Assembly: GCA_026770575.1 (NCBI GenBank)
Contig: MU657180.1
Span: 148,118-192,769, forward strand
Length of the DNA: 44,652 bases
Source of the DNA: Pelagophyceae sp. CCMP2097
Taxonomy: Eukaryota > Sar > Pelagophyceae
Direction: 5' to 3'
The notes beneath the pieces are model-generated. The model had not been told where the DNA came from and searched no databases. It saw nothing but the letters and a program-made list of their open reading frames with translations. The position numbers were made by a program, and so were the translations under genes. This document shows, in pieces, positions 30,869-39,987 of this stretch; within the stretch, counting starts at the first letter, position 1; each line of letters starts with the position of its first letter.

Positions 30869-31694
30869 GAGTAAAGGTCAATTTAAGAACCTGGTCAATT
30901 TAAGAACTGACGAAAAAATCGACAAAATACGTTCAATATCTCAATAAGGCATTTATAAGACCCAATTAAAATCCATTAAATCCCTTATTGGGATATTATC
31001 CGGCTCCAGGGGCCCGGTTCTTAATCTGACCGGCGTTTTTTTAAGAACCGATGGTCGGTCCGGACTCTGCCTATGCTAAATTTCTCACAGAGGTCCTCCG
31101 CGGACGCCATGATTTGGGGGTGGGTGGAGGGGACCCAGACGCGTCCCCTGGTAGCGTCAAAACCGCAAACAACGGCGTCGCCGGGCCGCTGATTTTTTTT
31201 CGCTTAGAATGAAAGGCAATTTAAGAACAGGCCAAGCGGAAAAAAATTCAGCGGTCGGACGGCGGCGACGATGGTGTGTTTTATGGTGTCAGAGGGCGCG
31301 TATGGGTCCCCTCCAGCCACCTGCAAATCATGGGGTCCATTGAGGTCCTCTGTGACGACTTGACCACAGGCGAAACGAAGTCGGGTCTGTAGCTCCGAAA
31401 AAAAAAACGGCAATATAAGAACCGACCGCTTAAGGCGCCTCTGCGGCGTGTATACGTGCCAATACGCCAACCCAGTCTCTTAAATCGAATTGCGGAGCGT
31501 TGGGTCGCGACAGAGGCGCCGAGAACGCTCTGAAAAACTAGTCTGTAGCTCTGAAAACAGTCTATAGCTCTGAAAAACTAGTTCATGACCGCGCGCGGCG
31601 GCCCAAAAGCGCACGGACGCGCGCGTCGAAAATTTTCGCGAACGGTTCTTAAATTGCCATTCATTCTAGCCGGTTCTTAAATTGACTTTTACTC
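30869..31694. mobile_element. MITE family A, copy 2 (364 bp), with nested insertion
   Basis: This is an inverted copy of 18821-19926. The ends are GAGTAAAGGTCAATTTAAGA and the complement of TCTTAAATTGACTTTTACTC, bounded by TA at 30867-30868 and 31695-31696. A second inner copy of the end motif follows the left terminus (GGTCAATTTAAGAACTGACG), giving doubled ends as in copy 1. Without the insert 31207-31666 and one TA it measures 364 bp, identical to copy 1. Confidence 0.9.
31207..31666. mobile_element. MITE, 460 bp, nested in family A copy 2
   Basis: Inverted ends GAATGAAAGGCAATTTAAGA and the complement of TCTTAAATTGCCATTCATTC, with TA at 31205-31206 and 31667-31668. Copy 1 of family A has the uninterrupted sequence CGCTTAGCCGGTTCTTAAAT (as complement at 18838-18857), which is the empty site. 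Ends and interior (CCCCTCCAGCCACCT, CAAATCATGG) resemble family A, so the two families share ancestry. No coding sequence. Confidence 0.9.
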
Positions 31695-31696
31695 TA

Positions 31697-31984
31697 AAAA
31701 CTAATAATAATAAAGGAATCACAGGGCTAGTGTGAGCGGAGGGGCGCGCGCGCGGGTTGGCACAGACGGAGGAAAAGACCCAGGCCATGCCTGGGCCGCG
31801 ACGCGGTAAATTCACATCCCGAATGAGCCCGACTTAGCCACTGACGCCACCGCACCCCATAAGGCTACCCCGACGAACACGACCAAAGAGCCGAAGTGTC
31901 TAGCGGACCGTACTTGCATGAGGGGGTCAAGCGCAAAGCGCACAAACCACTCCCGCAGGCATGGCACCCGGGCCTTTTGGACCG
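31697..31984. other. Intergenic up to an assembly gap, no gene seen
   Basis: Begins with AT-rich sequence beyond the transposon (AATAATAATAAAGG) and becomes GC-rich. A minus-strand open frame (31865-31980) enters the gap without recognisable features. Confidence 0.35.
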
Positions 31985-32841
31985 NNNNNNNNNNNNNNNN
32001 NNNNNNNNNNNNNNNNNNNNNNNNNNNNNNNNNNNNNNNNNNNNNNNNNNNNNNNNNNNNNNNNNNNNNNNNNNNNNNNNNNNNNNNNNNNNNNNNNNNN
32101 NNNNNNNNNNNNNNNNNNNNNNNNNNNNNNNNNNNNNNNNNNNNNNNNNNNNNNNNNNNNNNNNNNNNNNNNNNNNNNNNNNNNNNNNNNNNNNNNNNNN
32201 NNNNNNNNNNNNNNNNNNNNNNNNNNNNNNNNNNNNNNNNNNNNNNNNNNNNNNNNNNNNNNNNNNNNNNNNNNNNNNNNNNNNNNNNNNNNNNNNNNNN
32301 NNNNNNNNNNNNNNNNNNNNNNNNNNNNNNNNNNNNNNNNNNNNNNNNNNNNNNNNNNNNNNNNNNNNNNNNNNNNNNNNNNNNNNNNNNNNNNNNNNNN
32401 NNNNNNNNNNNNNNNNNNNNNNNNNNNNNNNNNNNNNNNNNNNNNNNNNNNNNNNNNNNNNNNNNNNNNNNNNNNNNNNNNNNNNNNNNNNNNNNNNNNN
32501 NNNNNNNNNNNNNNNNNNNNNNNNNNNNNNNNNNNNNNNNNNNNNNNNNNNNNNNNNNNNNNNNNNNNNNNNNNNNNNNNNNNNNNNNNNNNNNNNNNNN
32601 NNNNNNNNNNNNNNNNNNNNNNNNNNNNNNNNNNNNNNNNNNNNNNNNNNNNNNNNNNNNNNNNNNNNNNNNNNNNNNNNNNNNNNNNNNNNNNNNNNNN
32701 NNNNNNNNNNNNNNNNNNNNNNNNNNNNNNNNNNNNNNNNNNNNNNNNNNNNNNNNNNNNNNNNNNNNNNNNNNNNNNNNNNNNNNNNNNNNNNNNNNNN
32801 NNNNNNNNNNNNNNNNNNNNNNNNNNNNNNNNNNNNNNNNN
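31985..32841. other. Assembly gap (857 N)
   Basis: The bases are undetermined. The true length may differ from the number of N. Confidence 1.
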
Positions 32842-33191
32842 ATACGACTGGAGGGGGCGGCAAGAAAAAAAGCGCTAAAAAAAGTTATCTTCGGCGATTT
32901 CTGTTGTGCAAATTCGACAGTGACTGATTCACTTCACATTCACCAGGATTTGCAGCCGTAGTGAACGTCATTCACTCGTCACTTCACTACCACCGAACAT
33001 TTGAGACCTCGCGTGAATATTCACTTACTTTGAATTTCCAGTGAATTCCCACCGCTGGGTGCAGTGTGCATCTCCCATGCAAATTTAAGATGAACTTGAA
33101 TTTGTTGTGAGGACCGAAATTTTTAAACGCTGGGTTTTCTTGAACAGTGATTCGAGGTGATGCGCGTGTGAGCGTCGTCGACGGCGCCTGG
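32842..33191. other. Upstream region of the RCC1-like gene with TTCAC/GTGAA words
   Basis: ATTCAC, CTTCAC and GTGAAT words occur about ten times in 32920-33050, including the palindrome GTGAATATTCAC (33014-33025). Positions 33056-33079 are the exact inverted copy of 14014-14037. The sequence becomes GC-rich at about 33150, where coding begins. The cluster of related words upstream of a gene could be regulatory or simply repeat-derived. Confidence 0.45.
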
Positions 33192-35414
33192 ATGCGCGGC
33201 AGCTTGTCGGACGCGTCTTTGCGGCCGCGGCGGTCGGCGACGCAGCCGAGGCCCGAGGCCGAATCGGCGCGCCTGCCAAAGCCTCGGGGCAAGGCCGCCG
33301 CGCCGCTCGAGGCGTCTTTGCTTCGCGCGCTGCTCCAGCCCGCACCGCGCGCGGCGAACCTGCCGCCGGTGGCGCGCGTCGCGTTTGGAAAGCCCGACCC
33401 TCGCTGTTTTCTCGTCGAACGTTCGATTTCGACGCCCGGGTCAAGGCCGACGACGCCCGCCGAGCAGCGGCCGCCATCCAAGGACGCCGACGACGCCGTG
33501 CTCTACGCTTTAAAGGGCGGCGCGGCGCCGACGCCCCTGCTCCTCGGGCCGCGCGTCCGTCCCATCAAGGCGGTGCGTGGCGTCGTCGGTCGTGGCGTAC
33601 GATTCCAGTCTGTACGCTAGGTCTCCAGCATCGCCTCGACGGCGTCGGGCCTCGTGGCCGCTTTGGGCGACGGCCGCGTCTTCGGCTGGGGCGACTTTGG
33701 CGCAGAGGGCGAGGCGCAGTTACTTGCAGCGCTGACGATGCTCAGGCCAAGTCTTCTCGCTTTGCGCCACGACGGAGACGTTTCTGCCATCTGCGGGCCC
33801 CTCGGCCGCGGCGGGGCCGTGCCGCGCGGTGTGTATCGCTGGCGCGTCGGCGACGGCGACGCCGCGCGAGTCGACGACTTTTTGGCTCTTGATTTGGCCT
33901 CAACTTCAACAAAATCTGTCGCGATGACAGTCCAAGGCCGCATCCACGTCTGGGACGCGACGGCGGGTCGGGGCAGCGCGGCCGACGGCGCGGTCGGCGC
34001 GGTGGAAAGTTGCCCGGTGCGCCGAATCGCGTGCGGTGAAGACTCGTGCGTGGCTTTAACCTTCGACGGCACAGTGCGATCCGTCGACTTGACGCGCAAT
34101 AGCAGAAACGCCGCCCTGGGCGCGGCCGTGCTCAAAGACGCGAAATGCGTCGCCGCCGGAGGGTCGATGCACCTCGCTTTGACGTCAGACGGCGTCTACG
34201 TCTGGGGCGCTTGCGCGGCGTCGTGCCCAGCGCCGCGCCGCGTTTGCGGCGCGCTGGCCGAGGCTGTCACGGTCGCGTCGTCCGCGCTCGGGCCGCGAGG
34301 GGGCATCTGCGCCTCTTCGGCTGGAAATGTCTACGTCTGGGACCACGGCGAGAAGCCGGCAGCAGTTTTGGTCGAGCACTTTTCCGCCGCGTCAAAGTGC
34401 ATTGAGGCCGTCTGGGCGACTTGTTTTCAAGGCGGCACTTGTTATGCCACCGTTTCTGCGGTCAGCGGCGCGCCCGTGCCGGGGAGGCAGGCGGCCGTGG
34501 AAATTCTGATTCTTGGACTCGGTGCTCCACCACACCGCTCAAAAGGCAAAGTTCGGCCATCTGACCCACCCCTCGGCGACTTTTGGACGGATGCGTGGTA
34601 CTCTTGCCGCGTCCTCGTCCGCGACGGGTCGGACCGCGACGTCGCAGACGCGCCTTTGCTCGCCCGCGGCGACCGCGTCGAGGCGGTCGTGCTCGGAAAC
34701 GGCGACGGGTCGTTTGAGCTCCGGCTGAAAGCTCAAAGCGGCACGGCCAACGCGACGCTCGAGCTCGCCTCGCACACCGCGTCCAAGAAAGTCCACCTCC
34801 GCTTCGTCGAGCGGCAGCGGCCCTGCGCCAAGAAAAGCGGCATCCACCACACTTCTTCGAGCGCTGAAGATGGCCGAAACGCCGTCGAGATCCGCGCGCG
34901 AAACGGGAGTGGCGAGCCGGCCGACGCGTCATTGGTGGAATGGACCTGCAGCCCAGCCGGCCTGTTGGCTGCGTTTGTCCAAGACGACGCGTCGGTCGTG
35001 CGCTTGGAAACAGTCGGCGACTCCGCGGCGACCGCGGACCACGCGACGATTTCGGCCACGGTCGAGGCCCCCAGCGGCGCGCGCATCCACGTCCGCGGCT
35101 CGCCCTTGCGCATCACGCTCCCGCGCCGCGCGGAAGAACCGCCTTCGCCCCAGACGGTCGAACCGACGAGCCCGCCTCGTTTCATCGACGCACCTGCCGA
35201 GTCGCCCGCGCCGGCACCCGCTTGCGCCCTCGAAGACCCGACCTCTCCGACGGCGCAGCCGCTGCTCGAGTCGACGCCGCCTCCGCGCCCGGAAAGCCCC
35301 CCCGATTGGGTCACCGTCGACCTGTCGCGGCAAGGCGCTTTGGACGCCGACGAGGCGCGGGTCCTCGAGGTGTTGTGGCGGAGGCACTCGGCCGCGAGTC
35401 CGTTGTTGCAGTGA
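33192..35414 (+). CDS. RCC1-like beta-propeller plus filamin-like Ig domains
   Basis: Two exons, 33192-33572 and 33621-35414, about 724 residues. The 48-base intron starts GTGCGT, ends GCTAG and contains a stop. The first ATG in the open frame is 33192; the frame is open further upstream, so an earlier exon is possible. Residues 1-127 are basic and low complexity. Then come RCC1-type strands (GLVAALGDGRVFGWGDFG, HLALTSDGVYVWGACAAS, GNVYVWDHGEKP), probably forming a divergent propeller. From about residue 420 there are two Ig-like segments with filamin hallmarks: GNGDGSFELRLKAQSG and, later, ARIHVRGSPLRITLP. A Pro-rich linker and a short acidic end (DWVTVDLSRQGALDADEARV) finish the protein. 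The role could be cytoskeletal or signalling scaffolding; this is inferred from domains only. Confidence 0.72.
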
Positions 35415-35502
35415 TACTGTCGCAGTAAGACTAACAAAGCGAATGATTATGAAGGGAGGAAAATCGTGCACGACGGCGCGCGGCCGTCGTCGGGACCCGG
35501 CC

Positions 35503-36384
35503 TCACGCCGCCTTGTTCTCGAGCGCCTCGTCGGCCTTGACGTCGTTTTTTACCGCCTTCTCGTCTGCCTTGACCGCTTCACGCAGTTTAAAATGTTGGG
35601 CGCATTCTCGAAACGTCTTGTCGTCGACGCGCGCCGCAACCAAAGGCCACCGCTCCTTGGGCGGGACGCCGAGGTAGTTTGTCACCGCGGTTTCGAACTG
35701 TTTTAACTGTTTCAGAGTCCAAACCTCTTTCTCTTCAGTCTCCCGCCACGTCGGCGGCTTCCGGAGCTCTATCCGAGGCGCCAAGTCAGCGCCGGGGTAG
35801 CGCTTCTCCAGCGGCGAAGATGCGTCTCGCGCGCTATCGCCGCGTCGATCCGAGCCGGAGGAGCCGGTGATGAGATACAAAGTGAGAGCTGTCGAAATGG
35901 CCAGCATACTCGCGAGTCCGGCGAGGATCTGCTTCGAGGTCGGGACCCACTTTTCTCGGAGTGCTTCGCGCTCGTTGTTTCGTTTTTTCGTCTCAACGTA
36001 CTCTTGCACCAACTGCACCGCGCTTCGGTGGTCGCACGGAAATGGACACTCTATCATGTTGTCTCGCAGGAACTCGGAGATGCGCTTCGACGGCGCCCGG
36101 AACTTGGTGTCCGTCTTGGATCCGATACCAGCGCCGCTCACCCATTGATCTCGGACCCCCTAATACGACGCTCCTCGAATGATGATGTCTCGAACCGCGC
36201 TCACCTGGTCATCTCGCTCGCCTCGGCCGGCCGCGAGCACGTCCCGCATCGCCTCGTCCTGCAAAGCCTCTTGCTCCGCCGCCGCCGTAGCCGCCGCAGC
36301 CGCCTCCTGCGCGCCCACGTCCTGCGCGCCGACGCCCAAGTCCACGGCGGCGTGCAAGAGCACCAGGCCGAGGAGCAGACGCAT
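35503..36384 (-). CDS. Signal-peptide, single-pass membrane protein with C-terminal SANT-like domain
   Basis: Two exons, 36384-36167 and 36136-35503, total 283 residues in frame. The join uses a 30-base intron (GTATTA...GGTGAG), which is unusually short and is the weak point of the model. The start gives a clean signal peptide (MRLLLGLVLLHAAVDLGVGA). A charged helical luminal part follows, then CPFPCDHRSAVQLVQEYV, a TM segment (ILAGLASMLAISTALTLYLI), and a SANT/Myb-like helix set (WTLKQLKQFETAVTNYLG, KERWPLVAARV, TFRECAQHFKLREAV). The C-terminus is acidic/basic and ends ENKAA. The arrangement of lumen, TM and cytosolic SANT recalls the C-terminal half of ER DNAJC1/ERdj1-type proteins, but no J domain is present. 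An ER ribosome- or chaperone-linked role is only a hypothesis. Confidence 0.7.
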
Positions 36385-36462
36385 CCTTGCCGGGGACGAA
36401 GCTCGAGACGCGAGGAGCGCGGCGAGGAGAAGACCGCCGCGGCGAGCCACGAGAATCGCCAA

Positions 36463-37060
36463 ATGACGCCACGAGAAAGAAATCCAAAAACGTTAACGCG
36501 GGTCCAGAATCGGCCCGGAAGGCTTAAGGGTGGTCGACCACTTTAAAGTGAGCACGCAAGTCGACTGTTTTAGAGAGAGGCACTCCAGAGCCGACCTCTC
36601 GAGGCCAAAGATCGAGCGACAGGAGCGTCCTCCGACCAAGCTGAAGCTCTGCGCCGCACACCGAGGACCCAACTCGAGATGCCAGGCGGCGCGGCCGGCG
36701 GGGCCGCCACGGGGACCGTGACCGCAATCCCTCACCTCAAAAACCTCTCTCTTTCTTCAGCGGGGCCTTGATCCGAAGAGCGGGGCCTAGCTATAGGAAT
36801 TCCTATAGACTAGGAATCCTAATACTATAGGAATTCCAAGATCTACTTGGCCTAGTAGGTCTTGAGCATTATGGAAGGATTATTATCATAATATACTCAG
36901 CAAAGAATATTATCTTACGAAACTTACTGTATATTACGTAATTTATCATAATTTACCCTAAGAAAGGGTAACTTACTTTATAGAGGCGTCTTTAAATCCA
37001 CTCTTATTGGCATATTTCAAATAGTGAGAGCTCGTCGCCCGCCCCGGTGCTCCTTGCGAG
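36463..37060. other. Intergenic region with palindromes and AT-rich block
   Basis: CTATAGGAATTCCTATAG (36791-36808) is a perfect palindrome, and a half copy lies at 36826-36836. The block 36870-36970 is very AT-rich. It contains TACGAAACTTACT (36916-36928) and GTAATTTATCATAATTTACC (36939-36958), both recurring at 37332-37389. No gene is recognised; 36500-36730 has open frames on both strands without family resemblance. Confidence 0.45.
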
Positions 37061-37162
37061 ATGTTCCGCGCCACGGCCCTCGTGGGCCTTGGCGCGCGCG
37101 CCCGGTTTGCGTTCCCCGTCGGCCTCTGCTTCTTCGGGACTTCAATTCCTCTACAATTGTAG
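37061..37162 (+). CDS. Possible 33-residue peptide or first exon with presequence-like start
   Basis: The ATG at 37061 begins MFRATALVGLGARARFAFPV and ends at TAG inside the palindrome CTACAATTGTAG. The Arg/Ala-rich amphipathic character resembles a mitochondrial presequence, so this may be a first exon or a gene fragment cut by a repeat that carries the palindrome. No partner exon was found downstream. It lies between the two AT-rich direct repeats described above. Confidence 0.2.
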   Translation: MFRATALVGLGARARFAFPVGLCFFGTSIPLQL

Positions 37163-37450
37163 GAATTATTTTTTACTGACCCGATTAGACTGCGAAAGTA
37201 GCGCGCTCTTCTCAAGCTCCACAGCCTCCGAGGTTCATGGCCCGCGGTGGGCTCGCCGTCGTGATGATAATTACATCTAGATTATGGGCTTCGTTTTTTG
37301 ACGACTAAAGTAAATTACTCTGGCTCAAAAAGTAATTTATCATAACTTACCCAGTAAGTTACTGATAATTATTCATACGAAACTTACTTTTACCATCCAT
37401 ATTGAGCATCTGGCCTGAGCGCAGGCCCCGGGGTCGACGCCCCGGTCGCG
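37163..37450. other. AT-rich intergenic segment preceding the secreted glycosyltransferase-like gene
   Basis: Contains the second copies of GTAATTTATCATAACTTACC (37332-37351) and TACGAAACTTACT (37377-37389). No gene is seen. The last 60 bases are the likely promoter and 5' UTR of the gene starting at 37451. Confidence 0.4.
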
Positions 37451-38742
37451 ATGCGCCCGGCGGGGGCCCTCTTGCTCCTCGTCGGCGCGGCGGCGTCGGC
37501 CGACGAGCTGCGCGACAGTTCCATCGAGCTCGGTACGCGCTCTCTTCTGCGCGCCTCGGGTGCCTCCTCTCGGCCCGCCTCCTCTCGGCGACGTAGGGAC
37601 CTCCGCCTAGGCCGCTGGCTGGCGGACGAGGTCTGCTCTTTGCCTCGGCCGAGGGTGGCGGTGCTGCTCTCCGGGCTGGTGAGGACGCTCCACATGCCGC
37701 ACGTCCACCGCAGCATCGCGCACTACGCCATCGACGCTCTGGGGGCCGAGACGCAAACCTTCGCAGACTTGAAAGTCAACGGCACGGGCCGCCTCGGCAT
37801 CGAGAGCGGCGCCGACGTCGGGGCGGCGCTCCGCTATCTCAGGCCAGCCAAAGTCCGACTCGACCACCCAGACTCGGTACGTCCGACACCGCGAGTGCCA
37901 CGCAGACCGCGGCCGGCAGGAACTCAACGCGCGAGTCTTCAAGTGCCACGGTGCGTCGCCCCTCTGAAGCCGTCGCGCGTCGAGCATGACCGCCAGGCAC
38001 GCTGCCGGAGCGTACGGCGCCCATGCACTGGATCGCCTCGCAGTGGCTGTCCGTGAAATCGGCATTCGAACTCATGCGAGTGGCTACTTGAGATGCACCC
38101 GGGGTGTCGTTGAAGATGCGCCCGGAGTGTCCTTTGAAAAGCGCTTTTGTCTCAGGGTCGAGTACGAGTACGAGCGTTCGATGCGCTTCGACGCCGTGCT
38201 CCGGCTGCGCACGGACGACGTCTGGCTCGCCGCCACGCCACCGTGGTGCACGTTTGCGTCGCTCTGGGCCTCTGAGAGAGTGGCTTATGCCCAACTTGCT
38301 GGCTCGGACCGCCAAGACTACGTCGGCGGCCTCGACTGGTGGATGTGAGTCCAGAGCGGCGCGTGCCGTCTTCTCAGGGAGCGGCGCGCCACGTCCGCAT
38401 CCTCGGAGGTCTCAAGCGAGCGCTGTCCAAGAAGGCGGCTCGTACTGTAGCTTCGTGCCGCGGTCCATAGCTGAGCCCGTCTTTACGCACGTCGACGAGT
38501 ACACCACAGCGTGCACCAAGTCCAAACCCGTGCATTCTGAAAAGTGGTTGGCCGCGACGCTGCGCAGGGAGAAGATCAAGTTGGTGCGTTTGCAGGACAT
38601 GCCGCGGGTCATCGTGTACCCCCACAAAGATACCGCCCGCAAGTTTTGCAAGTACGTCCCAGCATACCTCCAGATGGACGGCCTCTGCAGCAAGCTCCGA
38701 TACCCGCCGCACGCCAAATTCGACGGACAAACGCCTCGATGA
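37451..38742 (+). CDS. Secretory-pathway protein resembling a glycosyltransferase
   Basis: Five exons, 37451-37876, 37920-37950, 37997-38075, 38156-38344 and 38409-38742, sum to 352 residues in frame. Donors are GTACGT, GTGCGT, GCGAGT (GC type) and GTGAGT. The signal peptide is MRPAGALLLLVGAAASADE. The core starts RVAVLLSGLVRTLHMPHVH and later has MHWIASQWLSVKSAFELM, the RxRxD-type string FDAVLRLRTDDVWLA, and QDYVGGLDWWM. The C-terminal part carries EKWLAATLRREKIKLVRL and cysteines. The succession of a VxxLLSGxxR start, a long loop, then YDxVLRxRxD and a W-rich segment is typical of poorly characterised nucleotide-sugar transferase-like proteins in algae. I do not recognise the exact family and the donor sugar is unknown. 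A lumenal or secreted place is supported by the signal peptide. Confidence 0.65.
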
Positions 38743-39987
38743 GACGCGTGTATAGACTTGTGCGTTAGATCATCCTGTTAACATGTTGTCTACTTGTTGT
38801 TTCACGTCGTGTTCAAGAGGTTGCACCAAGTTGGGCCCGCGCCGTTGCGGCGCCGCGCCGCAACGCGAGGGGCCTAGCTTCACGGTTGATTTCAAAACCA
38901 CGGCTGTTTCGAGACCGGATTTCGTTTTTGGCAATTCCTCGAAAAACGGCCGAAAAGACCTTAACTTCCAGCCTGCTGCACGTGCCCCACCCATGGCACA
39001 GTGGCGGTGGTTCGGGCGTTCGATCGGGTCCACTGGCATCGCGTTGCGGTGGTAGTAAAGATTTTCAAGGGGCGCGTCTCCTTGGTGAGATACGCCTAAA
39101 AATGTGACCCTCAAGCACCGTAACTCATCAGGACATGCCGAAAAAGGTGTACGCGTCTAGGCCAGGATTGTAGCCCTGGCCGAGACGAGCATATCTGCCT
39201 AGAACGCGTACACCTTTTTCGGCATGCCCCGACGAGCTAGCGTGCTCTGAAGGTTCTATAGGAAGCATCCTACTTTTGAAAAAAAAGATAGGAATTATTA
39301 TCAAAATTCCTAGAAGGAAATGCACCTTCTCCGAACAAATCGAGACGAAGCTGCGCCGCTGGACGACTATACGTCGATGTCCGCAGGGTCCGGCGGGCAC
39401 ACGTCCGGCGGCGTCGCTGTGCGGTGGCTGGCGTCGGCCCTGCGAACCACCGTCGGGGACGACGTGACCGGTGCAGGAGAAGCGCTGCCGCACGCCGGCA
39501 CACCGCATGCCCGTCTCAGTGACGTGGATGCCTTCCGCGCCCAGCTGCCGGGGGTGGAGGCTCCCAGCTGCCGCCTTGAACGCGTCGTCGCTCATTCCAA
39601 GGATCTCGGGCCAGGAACCCGCGAGTTCGAACTGGTGCGAGAGCGCGCGGTGGGCCAGGGGCCACCGCGTGAGACCCAGCGCCCTCGCCCGGACCTTCAT
39701 CGCGGAGGCGAGGGCTGGCATCATCGACAGAGCGACGAGGCTCAAGCGCACGCCGCCAAGCGCGTGCCGCGCCGCTTCTCTAGCGCGGCCTTCCAAGGTT
39801 TGAAAGGCACCACGGTCTTTTTCTGAACATCTTTTAGGTTCAAACGAAATCTGGTTTCAAGAGGACTCGAAACAGCCGTGAAACGCTTTTACAAAAAGTT
39901 CGGCGACAGTCAGTACTGCGACAGTCGTTCAGATCGGGCTCGCGCGGCGCGCCGCGCCTAGGCGCCTGGCGCCTCTCGGCCGCGCCG
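38743..39987. other. Intergenic region with long hairpin and inverted repeat pair
   Basis: No gene is firmly supported. A strong hairpin lies at 39134-39226 (separate entry). A motif near 38885-38930 (CCACGGCTGTTTCGAGACC) recurs inverted at about 39842-39880 (CTCGAAACAGCCGTG), enclosing about 950 bases, so a decayed element is possible. A minus-strand open frame, 39128-39796, includes MMPALASAMKVRARALGLTR and could be a gene fragment. It lacks an ATG at its open start, has no recognised domain and runs through the hairpin. The promoter of the downstream fusion gene should lie in 39830-39987. Confidence 0.4.
39134..39226. repeat. Long near-perfect hairpin, about 29-bp arms
   Basis: The left arm 39134-39162 (CATGCCGAAAAAGGTGTACG then CGTCTAGGC) pairs with the right arm 39197-39226, with a single extra base near the loop side. 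The loop is about 34 bases. The outer 22 pairs are perfect. This is far above chance. It may be a small-RNA precursor-like fold, a foldback element, or a transposon end pair. Confidence 0.85.

Noticed and set aside
39128..39796. 222-residue minus-strand open frame
   Set aside because: It opens with TTG, runs through the hairpin, and shows no recognised domain; kept only as a remark in the region entry.
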